Positions 24,834 through 34,855 are shown, numbered from the stretch's first letter. The stretch is DNA of 48,584 nucleotides from Verrucomicrobia bacterium SCGC AAA164-M04 (GCA_000383735.1 KB912179.1:1-48584), one strand, 5' to 3'. Notes: generated by a model from the letters alone, not told the origin. Numbers and translations are program-made.

Positions 24834-26090
24834 ATGGAACGCCTTGGATTTATTCGAAAGCATCTTAAAGAGTTCGGGTGCGCGAATGAAGTGAGTGACA
24901 AAAGGAAAAACTTAAGTTTTTTGGCAAGAGTGGTGCGTGCGCTGGGTGACTCAAAGCCGAAGTGGTGGAAGCGTTTCTTGTCGGCTGTTCTGGCTACATT
25001 GATTTTGGTAGGATGTGGCAAGATTGCTGAAGAGCCGAACGCGGCGTTTATTGATTTGGTTCGTAGCATTTGGTGGGAGGAAGCAACTGCAACCTTGCTG
25101 GAAAGTCATGGGCAGACTGCGATTCGCTATTCGTATGAAGTCGGGGAAGAGACCTTTTCAGGAACCCGTTTTTCATTTGGCAATGTCAGCGGCGGGTTGA
25201 TGGGGGTAGAGATTTTAGAATTCATTGAGAATCAAAATTCAGACGAAGGATTTACGATTTTCGTAAATCCGGATGCGGCAGGCGAAGCCGTGATTCAGCG
25301 CTCTCTAACCCCGAATACCTGGATTTTAATTCCTCTTTCTCTAGTTTTGTTGGCGCTGGGAATCGCGATTGCAGGATATGCCGTGCTTCCAACCATTATT
25401 TATTGGTGGCGCGGAAAATTAAGGAGCCAATTTATCTTAAATGCCCCTGAATTAATCGTTTCTTCCTTAAAAGACGGTGGAGCTGGAACCAAATTGTTAT
25501 TCTTCTCAATGACGATAGTTCATCGGGGGGGGTGCTTCTTGATGTGGTCAATCTTCTGGATCCTCTTAATCTCACTGGGGGCGGTGGGCGGTGGGCTACT
25601 GATGATCAAATTAGGAGATTTGCGATGGCTATATGTCTGGGCTGCCTTGGCATCTTTTGTCGTGGTAGGTTTGTGTATTGGCTGGGTGATTTACCGGAGA
25701 TCATTTGGCTCTCAACCCCCAGGTGTGGTGTTTTTCTTGGATGGTTGGAAGAGTAAGAAGTCAGTAGTTGAGGACGAAAAAGTGAGCCTTCATTGGATGT
25801 CAGACCCAGATGAGAAGGACAATTTTCGCGCTTGTCGAGTTGGTCTTGGAAGATGGCAAAACGGGCAATCTTTTTCCCAGTGGCGCAAAAGTCATCCTGA
25901 CTGGCGTGATACCTTAGTGGACATTTTGCGGGGTACTGTCGGGGCGCATAGTTTTGATTTAGAAACTGTGGGTCGTTTTGATGGTCCGGTGCTTTTGGGC
26001 GAGGAGCTTCATCTTATCATAATCTGGCAAGAGTGGGATGGTAAGGTGCGCCAGACCTCGATCTATTTAGGTCGACTCCTTGCAAGTTGA
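24834..26090 (+). CDS. DUF3592 membrane protein
   Basis: A 418-residue protein with several membrane segments at about residues 47-62 (ending in a lipobox-like LVGC), 160-185, 220-245 and 255-280. Between the first and second segments is an extracytoplasmic region fitting DUF3592 (ATLLESHGQTAIRYSYEV...VNPDAAGEA). The C-terminal part is soluble with several Trp. The annotated ATG leaves ~45 residues before the first hydrophobic segment, so a later GTG start is possible. The function of DUF3592 proteins is not established. Isolated between two gaps. Confidence 0.72.
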   Translation: MERLGFIRKHLKEFGCANEVSDKRKNLSFLARVVRALGDSKPKWWKRFLSAVLATLILVGCGKIAEEPNAAFIDLVRSIWWEEATATLLESHGQTAIRYSYEVGEETFSGTRFSFGNVSGGLMGVEILEFIENQNSDEGFTIFVNPDAAGEAVIQRSLTPNTWILIPLSLVLLALGIAIAGYAVLPTIIYWWRGKLRSQFILNAPELIVSSLKDGGAGTKLLFFSMTIVHRGGCFLMWSIFWILLISLGAVGGGLLMIKLGDLRWLYVWAALASFVVVGLCIGWVIYRRSFGSQPPGVVFFLDGWKSKKSVVEDEKVSLHWMSDPDEKDNFRACRVGLGRWQNGQSFSQWRKSHPDWRDTLVDILRGTVGAHSFDLETVGRFDGPVLLGEELHLIIIWQEWDGKVRQTSIYLGRLLAS

Positions 26091-26515
26091 CTGATTTTTG
26101 GAGCTGGAAATTGAATTTTAGATACCGAGTTGGTGGAATCCTTTGACATAGAAAAAGTGTAATCTGAATAGTTTTGCATACCTTTTGCTAAGAAATTTAA
26201 TAAACGACGACACCCAGTTCCCGACATACGAAAAAATTAATCGTCTTCAAATCGGTCTGCCATCTTTGGGTTTTGCTGAGACTTGTTCTTTTTGAGAGGA
26301 CAGAGTTTGTTTGGTCTTAATCTACTCCAATCACCTTTGGATAGTTTGTATGCGAATGTGCACTCTTTTTTCTTCAACACGGCATGATCTGGGTCAAAGA
26401 TCCACTGACACTTGAAAAGATTTCAGCTAACCTTATGAATCGGGGAGAATAGACCCTCAATCTCCCAGGGATAGGCCGAATTGTTAGTTCAAAGTTTCAG
26501 AACACTATTTATATT
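26091..26515. other. 425-bp gap upstream of the rhamnose operon
   Basis: No ORF of interest on either strand. It probably holds the operon promoter: a TTGACA hexamer occurs at 26143-26148 but without a good -10. A short hairpin (GGGAGA 26443-26448, TCTCCC 26461-26466) and a GATCT/AGATC inverted repeat near 26390-26400 are candidate regulatory sites. No regulator gene lies next to it. Confidence 0.35.
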
Positions 26516-28708
26516 ATGTCATTTACATCATCGGAATATCGTCACGTGGATTATGGTTGGGACGATGCAAGAGTCGGCTCAATGAACGTTGCCGAGCGTT
26601 TAGCGTATCGATCAAATATTCTCGGGAATGATCAGCGTATCACTAATACCGGTGGTGGAAATACTTCGTCTAAAGCAATGGAGACGGACCCTTTGACCGG
26701 CGAAGAGGTTGAGATTCTTTGGGTCAAAGGTTCTGGTGGGGACCTAAGAACTTCAACAATCGAAAATTTTTCTTCGCTGTATCAGGATAAGCTTATTGCG
26801 TTACAGAAGATTTATAATGAAACTTCGCCGAATGGGGTGAAGACCCAAATCGAAGATGACATGGTAGGGATGTATCGACATACTACCTTTAATCTCAATC
26901 CGCGACCTTCCTCGATTGATACTCCGCTACATTCTTTTATCCCATACAGGCATGTCGACCACATGCATCCGAACGCGTTTATTTCGATCTGCGCTACCAA
27001 GAATTCAGAGGCCATTACCCGGGAGATTTTTGGAGATGAGGTGATTTATACCTCCTGGCAACGCCCAGGTTTTGATCTTGGTCTTTTGTTTCAAGAGGTT
27101 TGTAAAAATCATCCTCAGGCTAAAGGGATAAATATGGGGCAGCATGGGCTGATCAATTGGGCGAACGACGATAAGGAATGTTACGAACTCACCCTAGAGT
27201 TAATTGAGCGAGCTGGCAGATATATTGAGGATAGAGACAAAGGCGAGCAGACTTTTGATGGGCAGAAATATGAGAGCCTTTCGGCCGATCATCAGAAGGA
27301 CTTAGTAGGTAAAATTGTGCCATGGTTGCGTGGGCAGGTCAGTCAGCAGAATCGTTTTGTCGCAACAATTGAATCAACGGAAGCTGCTCTGGAGTTTGTA
27401 AACTCTCATGCTGCGAAGCGTCTTGCGGGGCTGGGTACTTCTTGTCCAGATCATTTCCTGCGAACCAAGATCAAACCACTCTATGTTGACTGGGATCCAA
27501 AAAATGAAGATTTCGAAGTTTTGAGGGCTAAACTTCTGGAAGGATTAAAGGAATACCGTGTCGACTATGCGAAATACTACGAGGCGAATAAGGAGCCATC
27601 CTCGCCTGCAATGCGTGATTCAAATCCGACCGTGGTACTTATTCCGGGGATCGGGATAGTGGCTTTTGGAAAGAACAAATCAGAATCGCGGGTGACAGCT
27701 GAATTTTACAATTGCGCAATCTCGGTGATGCGCGGTGCAGAGGCGATCGATGAATATATCGGGTTACCACAGAAAGAGGCTTTTGATATTGAATATTGGG
27801 CTCTTGAGGAGGCGAAGCTGCAGCGTATGCCTCCCGAGTGTGAGTATGCACGGAGAGTGGTTCTTGTGGTTGGAGCTGGTAGTGGAATTGGAAAAGAAAT
27901 GGCTCATCTCATGATCGATCAGGGTGCGCATGTCGTCTGTGCGGATTTAAATTCGGAGGCAGCTGAGCAGACTGCGGCCGAATTGATTGCAAAAGTTGGA
28001 AAGGGGATTGGCGTTGCAGGGACTGGAGTTTCGGGGTGTGGAAACGCGATTGGTGTGGCCTGTAACGTGACAGATCGTGTCTCGATCAAGGCGATGCTAG
28101 ATAAGGTGATCTATGCCTATGGTGGGTTGGATCATGTTGCGGTGACCGCCGGAGTTTTCGTGCCACCGGATCGGACCGGACATATCCCTGATGAAAAATG
28201 GGGGCTTACTTTTGGGATCAATGTCTCTGGGCCTTATTTAGTCGCAGATGAGGCTGCTAAAATTTGGAAACAACAAGGGCTTAAAGGCTCGATGGTTATC
28301 ACGACGAGTGCTAATGCGGTTGTTTCTAAAAAGGGTAGTCTTGCTTATGATGCCTCGAAGGCGGCCGCCAATCATTTAATCCGTGAGTTGGCGATCGAAC
28401 TTGCTCCTCTCGTTCGGGTGAATGGAGTCGCTCCCGCTACGGTGGTGGCTGGAAGTGGGATGTTTCCAAGGGACCGGGTGGTTGCGTCGCTCGCCAAGTA
28501 CGAAATTTCTTTTAGTGATGATGAGAGCACTGAGGATCTTCGCGATAAGCTTGCACAGTTTTATGCCGACCGAACACTCACTCAATCTCCTATAACGCCT
28601 CAGGACCAAGCGCAGGGGATGCTCTTTATGCTCAGTGATGCTGCTTCAAAAACTACCGGCCAAATCTTAGCGGTTGACGGAGGGCTTCAGGAAGCCTTCC
28701 TACGTTAA
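26516..28708 (+). CDS. rhaD: Bifunctional rhamnulose-1-phosphate aldolase / short-chain alcohol dehydrogenase
   Basis: A 730-residue fusion. The N-terminal ~430 residues are a class II aldolase with Zn-ligand motifs (PLHSF, RHVDHMHP, and MGQHGLINW). The C-terminal ~270 residues are an NAD(P)-dependent SDR with VVGAGSGIGKEM and the catalytic YDASK motif (SLAYDASKAAANH). The aldolase would split L-rhamnulose-1-phosphate into dihydroxyacetone phosphate and L-lactaldehyde, and the dehydrogenase would oxidise lactaldehyde. It starts an operon with mqo (7-nt gap) and rhaB. It ends with an SDR tail (TGQILAVDGGLQEAFLR). Confidence 0.9.
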   Translation: MSFTSSEYRHVDYGWDDARVGSMNVAERLAYRSNILGNDQRITNTGGGNTSSKAMETDPLTGEEVEILWVKGSGGDLRTSTIENFSSLYQDKLIALQKIYNETSPNGVKTQIEDDMVGMYRHTTFNLNPRPSSIDTPLHSFIPYRHVDHMHPNAFISICATKNSEAITREIFGDEVIYTSWQRPGFDLGLLFQEVCKNHPQAKGINMGQHGLINWANDDKECYELTLELIERAGRYIEDRDKGEQTFDGQKYESLSADHQKDLVGKIVPWLRGQVSQQNRFVATIESTEAALEFVNSHAAKRLAGLGTSCPDHFLRTKIKPLYVDWDPKNEDFEVLRAKLLEGLKEYRVDYAKYYEANKEPSSPAMRDSNPTVVLIPGIGIVAFGKNKSESRVTAEFYNCAISVMRGAEAIDEYIGLPQKEAFDIEYWALEEAKLQRMPPECEYARRVVLVVGAGSGIGKEMAHLMIDQGAHVVCADLNSEAAEQTAAELIAKVGKGIGVAGTGVSGCGNAIGVACNVTDRVSIKAMLDKVIYAYGGLDHVAVTAGVFVPPDRTGHIPDEKWGLTFGINVSGPYLVADEAAKIWKQQGLKGSMVITTSANAVVSKKGSLAYDASKAAANHLIRELAIELAPLVRVNGVAPATVVAGSGMFPRDRVVASLAKYEISFSDDESTEDLRDKLAQFYADRTLTQSPITPQDQAQGMLFMLSDAASKTTGQILAVDGGLQEAFLR

Positions 28709-28715
28709 TTTGCTC

Positions 28716-30206
28716 ATGAAGACTGACATTCTACTAATCGGCTCAGGGATCATGTCCTCGACGCTCGGAGTGATGCTCAAAGAGTTGAATCCAGCTCTCT
28801 CAGTGCAGCTCTTTGAAGTGACTGAAAAGCCGGCTCAGGAAGCTTCAAATGGTTGGAATAACGCGGGGACTGGTCACGCTGGAATTTGCGAGCTATCTTA
28901 CACTCCAAACCAAGAAGAGGATGGGACGGTCGATGTCTCGAAAGCGATCTCGGTTTTTGAAGACTTCGAACATTCTCTTCAGTTCTGGGCGCATGCGGCG
29001 CGGAGGGGGATCATCAAGGATACAAGGGAATGTTTGAATTCGTTGCCACACATCTCCCTTGTTCATACTCAAGAGCAGGTGCCTTACCTCAAGGCTCGCT
29101 ACGAGGGCTTGAAGAAGCATCATTTCTTTGAGCCGATGAGGTTTTCGACAGATCGGAAGGAGATTGCTGATTGGGCCCCACTTTTAATGAAAGGACGTAA
29201 TGAGGAGCAACCGGTAGCTGCGACTTATATGGATGGCGGGACAGATGTGAATTTTGGCGAAATTTCTCGAAGTTTTTGTCAATGGATCGATGAACAGGAA
29301 AACTGCAGGACCCAGTTTGGACACCGGGTCGTTGATCTCAATAAGAAGACTTCGGGAAAGGGTTGGATTGTCACTGTGCGTAATGAGGAGACGTGCCAGA
29401 AACAGAAGATTCACGCCGATTTTGTTTTCGTAGGAGCTGGCGGGGGATCCCTTCCGTTGCTTCAAAAATCGGGTATCCCTGAAGTGAGCGGGTATGGCGG
29501 TTTTCCGATTGGTGGGCAGTGGATGATCAGCCGGAATCCTAAGGTTGTGGCGAAGCATACTGCTAAGGTCTATGGGCAGGCTCTTGGCGCAGCTCCGACG
29601 ATGGCGGTTCCCCACCTTGATACGCGTATGATTGATGGTAAGCAGTCCTTACTCTTTGGGCCATTTGCGGCCTGGACTGGCAAATTCCTTCACAATGGAG
29701 GGAGCCACTTTGATTTGCCCCTTTCGGTGCGTCCCGGAAATATTCTCTCACTGATGAGGGTTGGAATGCATAATTTAGATCTCGTCAAATATCTCGTCGA
29801 GCAAGGGTTGCAGTCCAAGGAATCGCGGATGCGCGAATTGCGCAATTTTTATCCGGATGCCTTGGCCGAGGACTGGGAGGTCATTGACGCTGGTATTCGG
29901 GTTCAAGCCATCAAACAGGAGCCTGGGGAAGAACCTGGAATCGTTCATTATGGAACGGAAGTGCTCACGAGCGCTGATAAAACTATTTCAGCGCTCCTTG
30001 GGGCGTCACCGGGTGCTTCGGTTTCAACTCAAGTGATGCTTGAGTGTATTCAGCGTTGTCTTCCCCAGTTGCTTGAATCTGACGAAGCAAAGGAGCGGAT
30101 GAGCGATATGATTCCAAACTGGAATCATGATCTGAAAGTAGATTCGGCGCGAAACCGTTATCTCGAGATTCATGAGAAGGCGATGACTGACCTTAATCTT
30201 ATTTGA
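28716..30206 (+). CDS. mqo: Malate:quinone oxidoreductase
   Basis: A 496-residue membrane-associated FAD enzyme that oxidises malate to oxaloacetate and passes electrons to quinone. ATG 28716 places the FAD-binding motif ILLIGSGIMSSTLGVMLKEL at the N-terminus; the longer frame from 28674 would overlap rhaD. Family segments include NGWNNAGTGHAG and PVAATYMDGGTDVNFGEIS. The C-terminal LLGASPGASVSTQVMLE is typical. The gaps are 7 nt after rhaD and 3 nt before rhaB, so it is co-transcribed with sugar catabolism, an unusual setting for a TCA enzyme. Confidence 0.93.
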   Translation: MKTDILLIGSGIMSSTLGVMLKELNPALSVQLFEVTEKPAQEASNGWNNAGTGHAGICELSYTPNQEEDGTVDVSKAISVFEDFEHSLQFWAHAARRGIIKDTRECLNSLPHISLVHTQEQVPYLKARYEGLKKHHFFEPMRFSTDRKEIADWAPLLMKGRNEEQPVAATYMDGGTDVNFGEISRSFCQWIDEQENCRTQFGHRVVDLNKKTSGKGWIVTVRNEETCQKQKIHADFVFVGAGGGSLPLLQKSGIPEVSGYGGFPIGGQWMISRNPKVVAKHTAKVYGQALGAAPTMAVPHLDTRMIDGKQSLLFGPFAAWTGKFLHNGGSHFDLPLSVRPGNILSLMRVGMHNLDLVKYLVEQGLQSKESRMRELRNFYPDALAEDWEVIDAGIRVQAIKQEPGEEPGIVHYGTEVLTSADKTISALLGASPGASVSTQVMLECIQRCLPQLLESDEAKERMSDMIPNWNHDLKVDSARNRYLEIHEKAMTDLNLI

Positions 30207-30209
30207 TCG

Positions 30210-31700
30210 ATGGCTGACGGCGCGGTTTTTTTGGCAGTTGATCTTGGCGCGGGAAGCGGCCGGATCATCGCGGGTTTGATGTTAGGAGGAAGGCTCTCGC
30301 TAGAGGAGGTTTATCGCTTTAAGAACGAACCTGTTGAAAAAAGTGGAAACCTTTATTGGGATTTCGAGGGGCTTTGGGCTGGGGTGCTAGAAGGTTTAAG
30401 GTTGTCGGTGGTTCGATATGGGGCCGAGAATATTTCTTCTATCGGGGTAGATGCTTGGGGTGTCGATTACGGGTTTATAGATAAGAGCGGGCAGCTCCTT
30501 GGTAAGGTAAGGCACTACCGTGACCCGCGGACAAAAAACATGTATGAGGATCTTGCGAAACGAGTTTCCAAGGATGTCATTTTTGAAAAGACAGGGATCC
30601 AATTCATGAATATTAATACGCTTCCGCAGATGCGTGCAGAAGTTAAGGATCCTGATTCATTACTGCCTCTCGCAGATCAGTTTTTGATGGTGCCAGACTT
30701 AATTAACCTTTCCCTAACTGGGCAGGCCTTTTGCGAGCGAACCAATGCAAGCACGACCCAATTTTATAATCCTATAAAAAAGGATTGGTCGCGAACTTTG
30801 TTCGAAGCTTTGAAGCTTCCGTTGGACCTTGCTCCGAAATTTGTGTCTCCTGGGACTAATCTCGGAATGGTCAAGGCTTCGGTCAGAGATCAAACTGGAT
30901 TATCTGCAGAAACTAGAGTGGTGACGGTGGGGGCGCATGATACCGCTTCGGCGGTGGCAGCGGTTCCCGCAGAAAGAGGAACGAAATTTGCCTATTTGAG
31001 CTCGGGAACTTGGTCTCTGCTGGGGGTAGAACTTGAAAAGCCCATCATCACTTCTCTTGCTCAGTCCTATAATTTCACGAATGAGGTTGGGGTTTTCGAC
31101 ACGATTCGGCTTCTGAAAAATATTAATGGCTTATGGGTGGTGCAGGAATGCCGTCGAGTTTGGAAGGAGCAGGGGAATGATTGGAGTTACCGTGAGCTTG
31201 CAGAAATGGCGTCGGGAGCTAAGCGATTACAATCGTTTATTGATCCTGATGATGACCGCTTTGCGGGGCGTTGTAACATGCCCCTTGTGATTCAGGACTA
31301 TTGCCGCGAAACGGGACAATCTGTTCCAGAGGGGCCAGCTGAGATTCTTCGATTGGTCACTGATAGTTTGGCGATGAAGGTTCGCTTTGTGCTGGAGAGA
31401 TTAGAAGAGGTGACTGGATACCGGATTGAAGTTCTTCACATCATCGGAGGTGGAGGTCAAAATGATCAGCTTAATAAAAGCATTGCTAGTAGTATTAATC
31501 GACCAGTTGTGGTGGGGCCGTACGAGGCAACTGCAGCGGGGAACGTTATGATGCAAAAGGTCGCCCTGGATGGGCTTCGGAGTTTGGGCGACGGTCGCGA
31601 TCTGATCCGAGAGTCTTTTCAGACAAGGCGCTTTGAGCCGGCTCATCCCGATGACTGGGCGACTGCCTACGTGCGTTTCAGGGATCTCCTGAATGGGTGA
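30210..31700 (+). CDS. rhaB: Rhamnulokinase
   Basis: A 496-residue FGGY-family sugar kinase that phosphorylates L-rhamnulose to the 1-phosphate used by the aldolase encoded first in the operon. The start AVDLGAGSGRIIAG is the phosphate-1 motif. GVDAWGVDYGFID and VGAHDTASAVAAVP are rhamnulokinase-like. The C-terminal IIGGGGQNDQLNKSIA is the adenosine motif. No rhamnose isomerase or transporter is in the window. A strong hairpin follows. Confidence 0.93.
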   Translation: MADGAVFLAVDLGAGSGRIIAGLMLGGRLSLEEVYRFKNEPVEKSGNLYWDFEGLWAGVLEGLRLSVVRYGAENISSIGVDAWGVDYGFIDKSGQLLGKVRHYRDPRTKNMYEDLAKRVSKDVIFEKTGIQFMNINTLPQMRAEVKDPDSLLPLADQFLMVPDLINLSLTGQAFCERTNASTTQFYNPIKKDWSRTLFEALKLPLDLAPKFVSPGTNLGMVKASVRDQTGLSAETRVVTVGAHDTASAVAAVPAERGTKFAYLSSGTWSLLGVELEKPIITSLAQSYNFTNEVGVFDTIRLLKNINGLWVVQECRRVWKEQGNDWSYRELAEMASGAKRLQSFIDPDDDRFAGRCNMPLVIQDYCRETGQSVPEGPAEILRLVTDSLAMKVRFVLERLEEVTGYRIEVLHIIGGGGQNDQLNKSIASSINRPVVVGPYEATAAGNVMMQKVALDGLRSLGDGRDLIRESFQTRRFEPAHPDDWATAYVRFRDLLNG

Positions 31701-31747
31701 TTCTGCGGGGTTTTCAAGCCGAAGAGGTCTTGACCCTAGGAGCCGAT

Positions 31748-31785
31748 AAAAGAAGAACCGTATTCTCCGAAAGGGAGAATACGGT
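31748..31785. terminator. Strong convergent terminator hairpin
   Basis: A perfect 12-bp stem (ACCGTATTCTCC at 31757-31768 and GGAGAATACGGT at 31774-31785) lies between convergent rhaB and the TSP3 protein gene. On the minus strand it is followed by a T-rich TTCTTCTTTT tract. On the plus strand there is no T run. It may serve both genes. Confidence 0.75.
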
Positions 31786-31815
31786 CCTCAGAATACTAAG
31801 TTTAGCTTCCTCGGT

Positions 31816-34764
31816 TTACTCGTTTTCGACGACCCGGAAGAAGAGCTTTTCGATTTCCGGACTCAAGTTTGTAAAGGTAAAGGTTGTTGTCTCACCTTGG
31901 GATTCAATGCTGTCATTGATATCGGTTTCAAAATCGAATAGATCGGTCGAGGTGAAGACCGAATAGGTTTGATTGTTTCGTGAGTTCCATGTGAGGGAGA
32001 CTTGTTTTGTCTCTTCGTCGTATGAGAACGCAATGACCTCCAGAGGGGCCAAGGACCCGACCTCACCGAAATACTCAATCTCTGCCAAAGCGTGGTTTGG
32101 TCCTCCTGTCCGGGTCACATCGTAACGGATGAATTTGTAAGGATTCGAAGCAGAGGGAAGGTCAATACGAGCAGTCTGATTCCGCGTCGCACCCCAAATA
32201 GAAGGGCCGTCGATACGCTCGTAGATGATCTCAAAAGTGATGCCATCGTTTGATCCCTGAATTTGGAAATCAAGAGGATCACGAGAAGGAGTGTCATTAC
32301 TTGAAGTCAGGGTGAAGTGAGTCAGCGAAACTGGGTTTTCAAACTCAACGGTAGCAAAAACCGGAGCTCCGCCACAGCAGAGTTTATTTTGTCCGCCACC
32401 GGTTAGGTTGTCGAACATGTCAAATGAGCCTTCACTTCCGCCAAAGTTACCGAAGTATTCCTCTGCATTTGCAGTAATTGAAACCCAGTTAAAGTTTGTT
32501 CCGGCAGTTTGACCGACATCTCCATTAGCAAAGATGGTTTCACCCTCTGTGCCATCATCTTCGGGATCGGTCAGATCGCCTCCTAGGAGACCGTCAATCA
32601 GAGTAATCGTAGCAACATTGGATTTACTCTCGGGGTCATTGGGATCAGTTAAGTTCTCAATTTCGAATTTGTCATTCTGTCCGTCTCCATCGGTGTCAGT
32701 TTTATTAGGATCGCTCTTGTGCTCCTTGACCTCTGCTTCGTCAGTTAGACCATCACCATCTGAATCTTCCTCATTCGGGTTAGTGAGATAGGTGATGACT
32801 TCCTCTCGGTCGGTAAGGCCGTCTTCATCTGAATCGTCAGAATCAGGTCGAGTGAAATGAACTGTGATTTCATCTTCGTTACTGAGTCCATCTGCATCTA
32901 AGTCACCATCAGGACCGTTTACACCAGTCGCGGAGTTAGGATCTAAGCCATTTTGAATTTCGATCCGATCATTGAGTCCGTCTTCATCAGAGTCAGGATT
33001 GTTTGGGTCGGTAAAATAGATCGTGGTTTCATCTTCAGTGCTAAGACCATCTTGATCGGGGTCATTAAATCCTAATGGAACCATAGAATCTTCGATTTCT
33101 GCGGCGGTGAGAACTTCATCGAATACTTTGACTTCATCAATTGCTCCATTGAAACTTTGGCCTGCAGGATCATCGGCATCGCGTCCATGGCCTCCAATAA
33201 TAACAGGGAGTGCGTGGCCTCCCATGGTGCTGCCAGCTCCGCGGGCGGTCTCGACTCCGTTGACATAGACAACTTTGTCAGCGCCATCAAATTGCCAAGC
33301 AACGTGGGTCCATTCCCCGATAGCTACAGTTCCTGCATCATTGAGGTCGTTTCCCCAGCCGCCGTAGTGAACGTTTGTGACACTGTCATCACGGATGCCA
33401 TGGTGAAGCATTGCGGCGTTTCCAGGGCCGTCCTCTTGGCCAAAAATCATGTGGTCGACATTGCCCCCGCTGCCATCCCAATTGATCCATGCCATCGCGG
33501 TATAGACCGAGTCGGGTCCCAGTGCTAATTCAGTTCCCGAGAACCCAGTCTGGATGTAAGCATCATTCGCTAAATTACGATTACCGTAGAAAGCGGATCC
33601 GAAGCTTGGGTCTTTACTGTCGACGTAAGTCACTCCACCCGCCACGGTTCCGGCGGTTTGAAGTGTGCCAAAATTTTCGATGCTTGATTCACTTTTTCCG
33701 TTGAAGGAATAGTGAAGAATGGGAGGGCTAAGGCCAGGAATGCTGTCTTCATCATTCGGATCACTTCCTTTTTCGAACTCATCAAAATCAGACCGGCCGT
33801 CGCCGTCAGTATCGCTGAGGTTAGGATTTGTTCCGGTATTGGATGCATTGACGAGTGTGCCAGTGTTTGTCTCAACTCCATCGGAAAATCCATCGCCATC
33901 GGTGTCGTTGCTCAGAGGGTTTGTGCCTGTGTCATTCGCGTCCACAAATGTGCCGGTGTTAGTTTCCGCTCCATCAAGAATCGAATCGTCATCAGTGTCA
34001 TTGTCTTGAGGGTCTGTGCCATTCAGGAATTCATCAAGATTAGTTACGTTGTCTGAGTCGTCGTCATCTCCAGAGTCATCGGCATTTTTGTCGAGCCCGT
34101 TGGCATCCTCATATGAGTCCGGCATACCGTCACCATCAGCATCGGTAACAGTCTCGACCTTGAGTGAATCAATTTCCCAGTTTGGAATATTAGTTCCGCG
34201 GGCGCCTTCGTCAAATGCCCCGACGAAGCGGATCTGAATATTGGAGCCGGCCGTCACACCGCCGACTCTGGCAATACTGGTGATAAAAGTCCCGTCGAGA
34301 TAACCAGGGGAATCATTGCTGAATCCATCGAGATCTTTCAAGACGTGGTTGCCAATCAGAGGGTTAATATTGGTGTATCCGTTTTGGGTAAATGCTGATC
34401 GAGGCACGTTTGTAAATTCACCACCATCGATTGAGATTTGCAGACCAGCACCGTCCCAATCGCCGCCCTCAATACTGTATCGGTGATCAAAACTTACCTG
34501 AATTCCAGCTGTCGATGGAACTTCGATTGTGGGACTCGTAATGGTATTGGTCGCAGGTCCGGAGTCGTCTCCTTCAATCGACCAAGTTCCGCTCCCCGCA
34601 TTGTAAAATGCTGGGATCGGCGTGTTCCCAGTCGCTTCCTGAACAAAACCGCCATCATTGTCAGCAAAGTCTTCTACCAGTAAATCCGTGGCCGTGGCTA
34701 AATAGGGTGGGAAGACCGCCAATATTGGCACAATCGGTAAGAATTTGTATTTAATGCTGATCAT
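31816..34764 (-). CDS. Large secreted TSP3 / LamG / discoidin-like protein
   Basis: 982 residues from ATG 34764 (chosen over 34800 because it starts a clean signal peptide ending PYLATA). Order of domains: a jelly-roll-like domain (~25-200), TSP3 calcium repeats (~205-340, DADGDGMPDSYED), a LamG/concanavalin-like domain (~345-580, containing EWTHVAWQFDG and GAIDEVKVFDEVLTAAEI), more TSP3 repeats (~585-730), a discoidin-like domain (~740-900, containing HFTLTSSNDTPSRDP and IQGSNDGITFE), and the terminal module shared with two other proteins here (LTWNSRNNQTYSV...FFRVVENE). It is strongly acidic, suggesting a calcium-rich, probably marine setting. A binding or adhesion role is inferred. Confidence 0.88.
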   Translation of the reverse strand: MISIKYKFLPIVPILAVFPPYLATATDLLVEDFADNDGGFVQEATGNTPIPAFYNAGSGTWSIEGDDSGPATNTITSPTIEVPSTAGIQVSFDHRYSIEGGDWDGAGLQISIDGGEFTNVPRSAFTQNGYTNINPLIGNHVLKDLDGFSNDSPGYLDGTFITSIARVGGVTAGSNIQIRFVGAFDEGARGTNIPNWEIDSLKVETVTDADGDGMPDSYEDANGLDKNADDSGDDDDSDNVTNLDEFLNGTDPQDNDTDDDSILDGAETNTGTFVDANDTGTNPLSNDTDGDGFSDGVETNTGTLVNASNTGTNPNLSDTDGDGRSDFDEFEKGSDPNDEDSIPGLSPPILHYSFNGKSESSIENFGTLQTAGTVAGGVTYVDSKDPSFGSAFYGNRNLANDAYIQTGFSGTELALGPDSVYTAMAWINWDGSGGNVDHMIFGQEDGPGNAAMLHHGIRDDSVTNVHYGGWGNDLNDAGTVAIGEWTHVAWQFDGADKVVYVNGVETARGAGSTMGGHALPVIIGGHGRDADDPAGQSFNGAIDEVKVFDEVLTAAEIEDSMVPLGFNDPDQDGLSTEDETTIYFTDPNNPDSDEDGLNDRIEIQNGLDPNSATGVNGPDGDLDADGLSNEDEITVHFTRPDSDDSDEDGLTDREEVITYLTNPNEEDSDGDGLTDEAEVKEHKSDPNKTDTDGDGQNDKFEIENLTDPNDPESKSNVATITLIDGLLGGDLTDPEDDGTEGETIFANGDVGQTAGTNFNWVSITANAEEYFGNFGGSEGSFDMFDNLTGGGQNKLCCGGAPVFATVEFENPVSLTHFTLTSSNDTPSRDPLDFQIQGSNDGITFEIIYERIDGPSIWGATRNQTARIDLPSASNPYKFIRYDVTRTGGPNHALAEIEYFGEVGSLAPLEVIAFSYDEETKQVSLTWNSRNNQTYSVFTSTDLFDFETDINDSIESQGETTTFTFTNLSPEIEKLFFRVVENE

Positions 34765-34855
34765 ATCGGTGTTTCTAACAGGAAGAGTGTAGTAGCTCAC
34801 TTCTGCTCAAGCGCGTCAAGGTCATTCTAAATTCGACTGATGATTCGAGCGTCCT

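Noticed and set aside
31757..31785. The 12-bp hairpin as a mobile-element end or integrase site
   Set aside because: It lies between two convergent genes with a T-rich flank on one side, and no transposase or duplication is nearby; a terminator explains it.
32640..34140. Repetitive GAT/GAC-rich sequence as a CRISPR or tandem DNA repeat
   Set aside because: It is the coding sequence of Asp-rich TSP3 calcium-binding repeats; there are no identical direct repeats with spacers.
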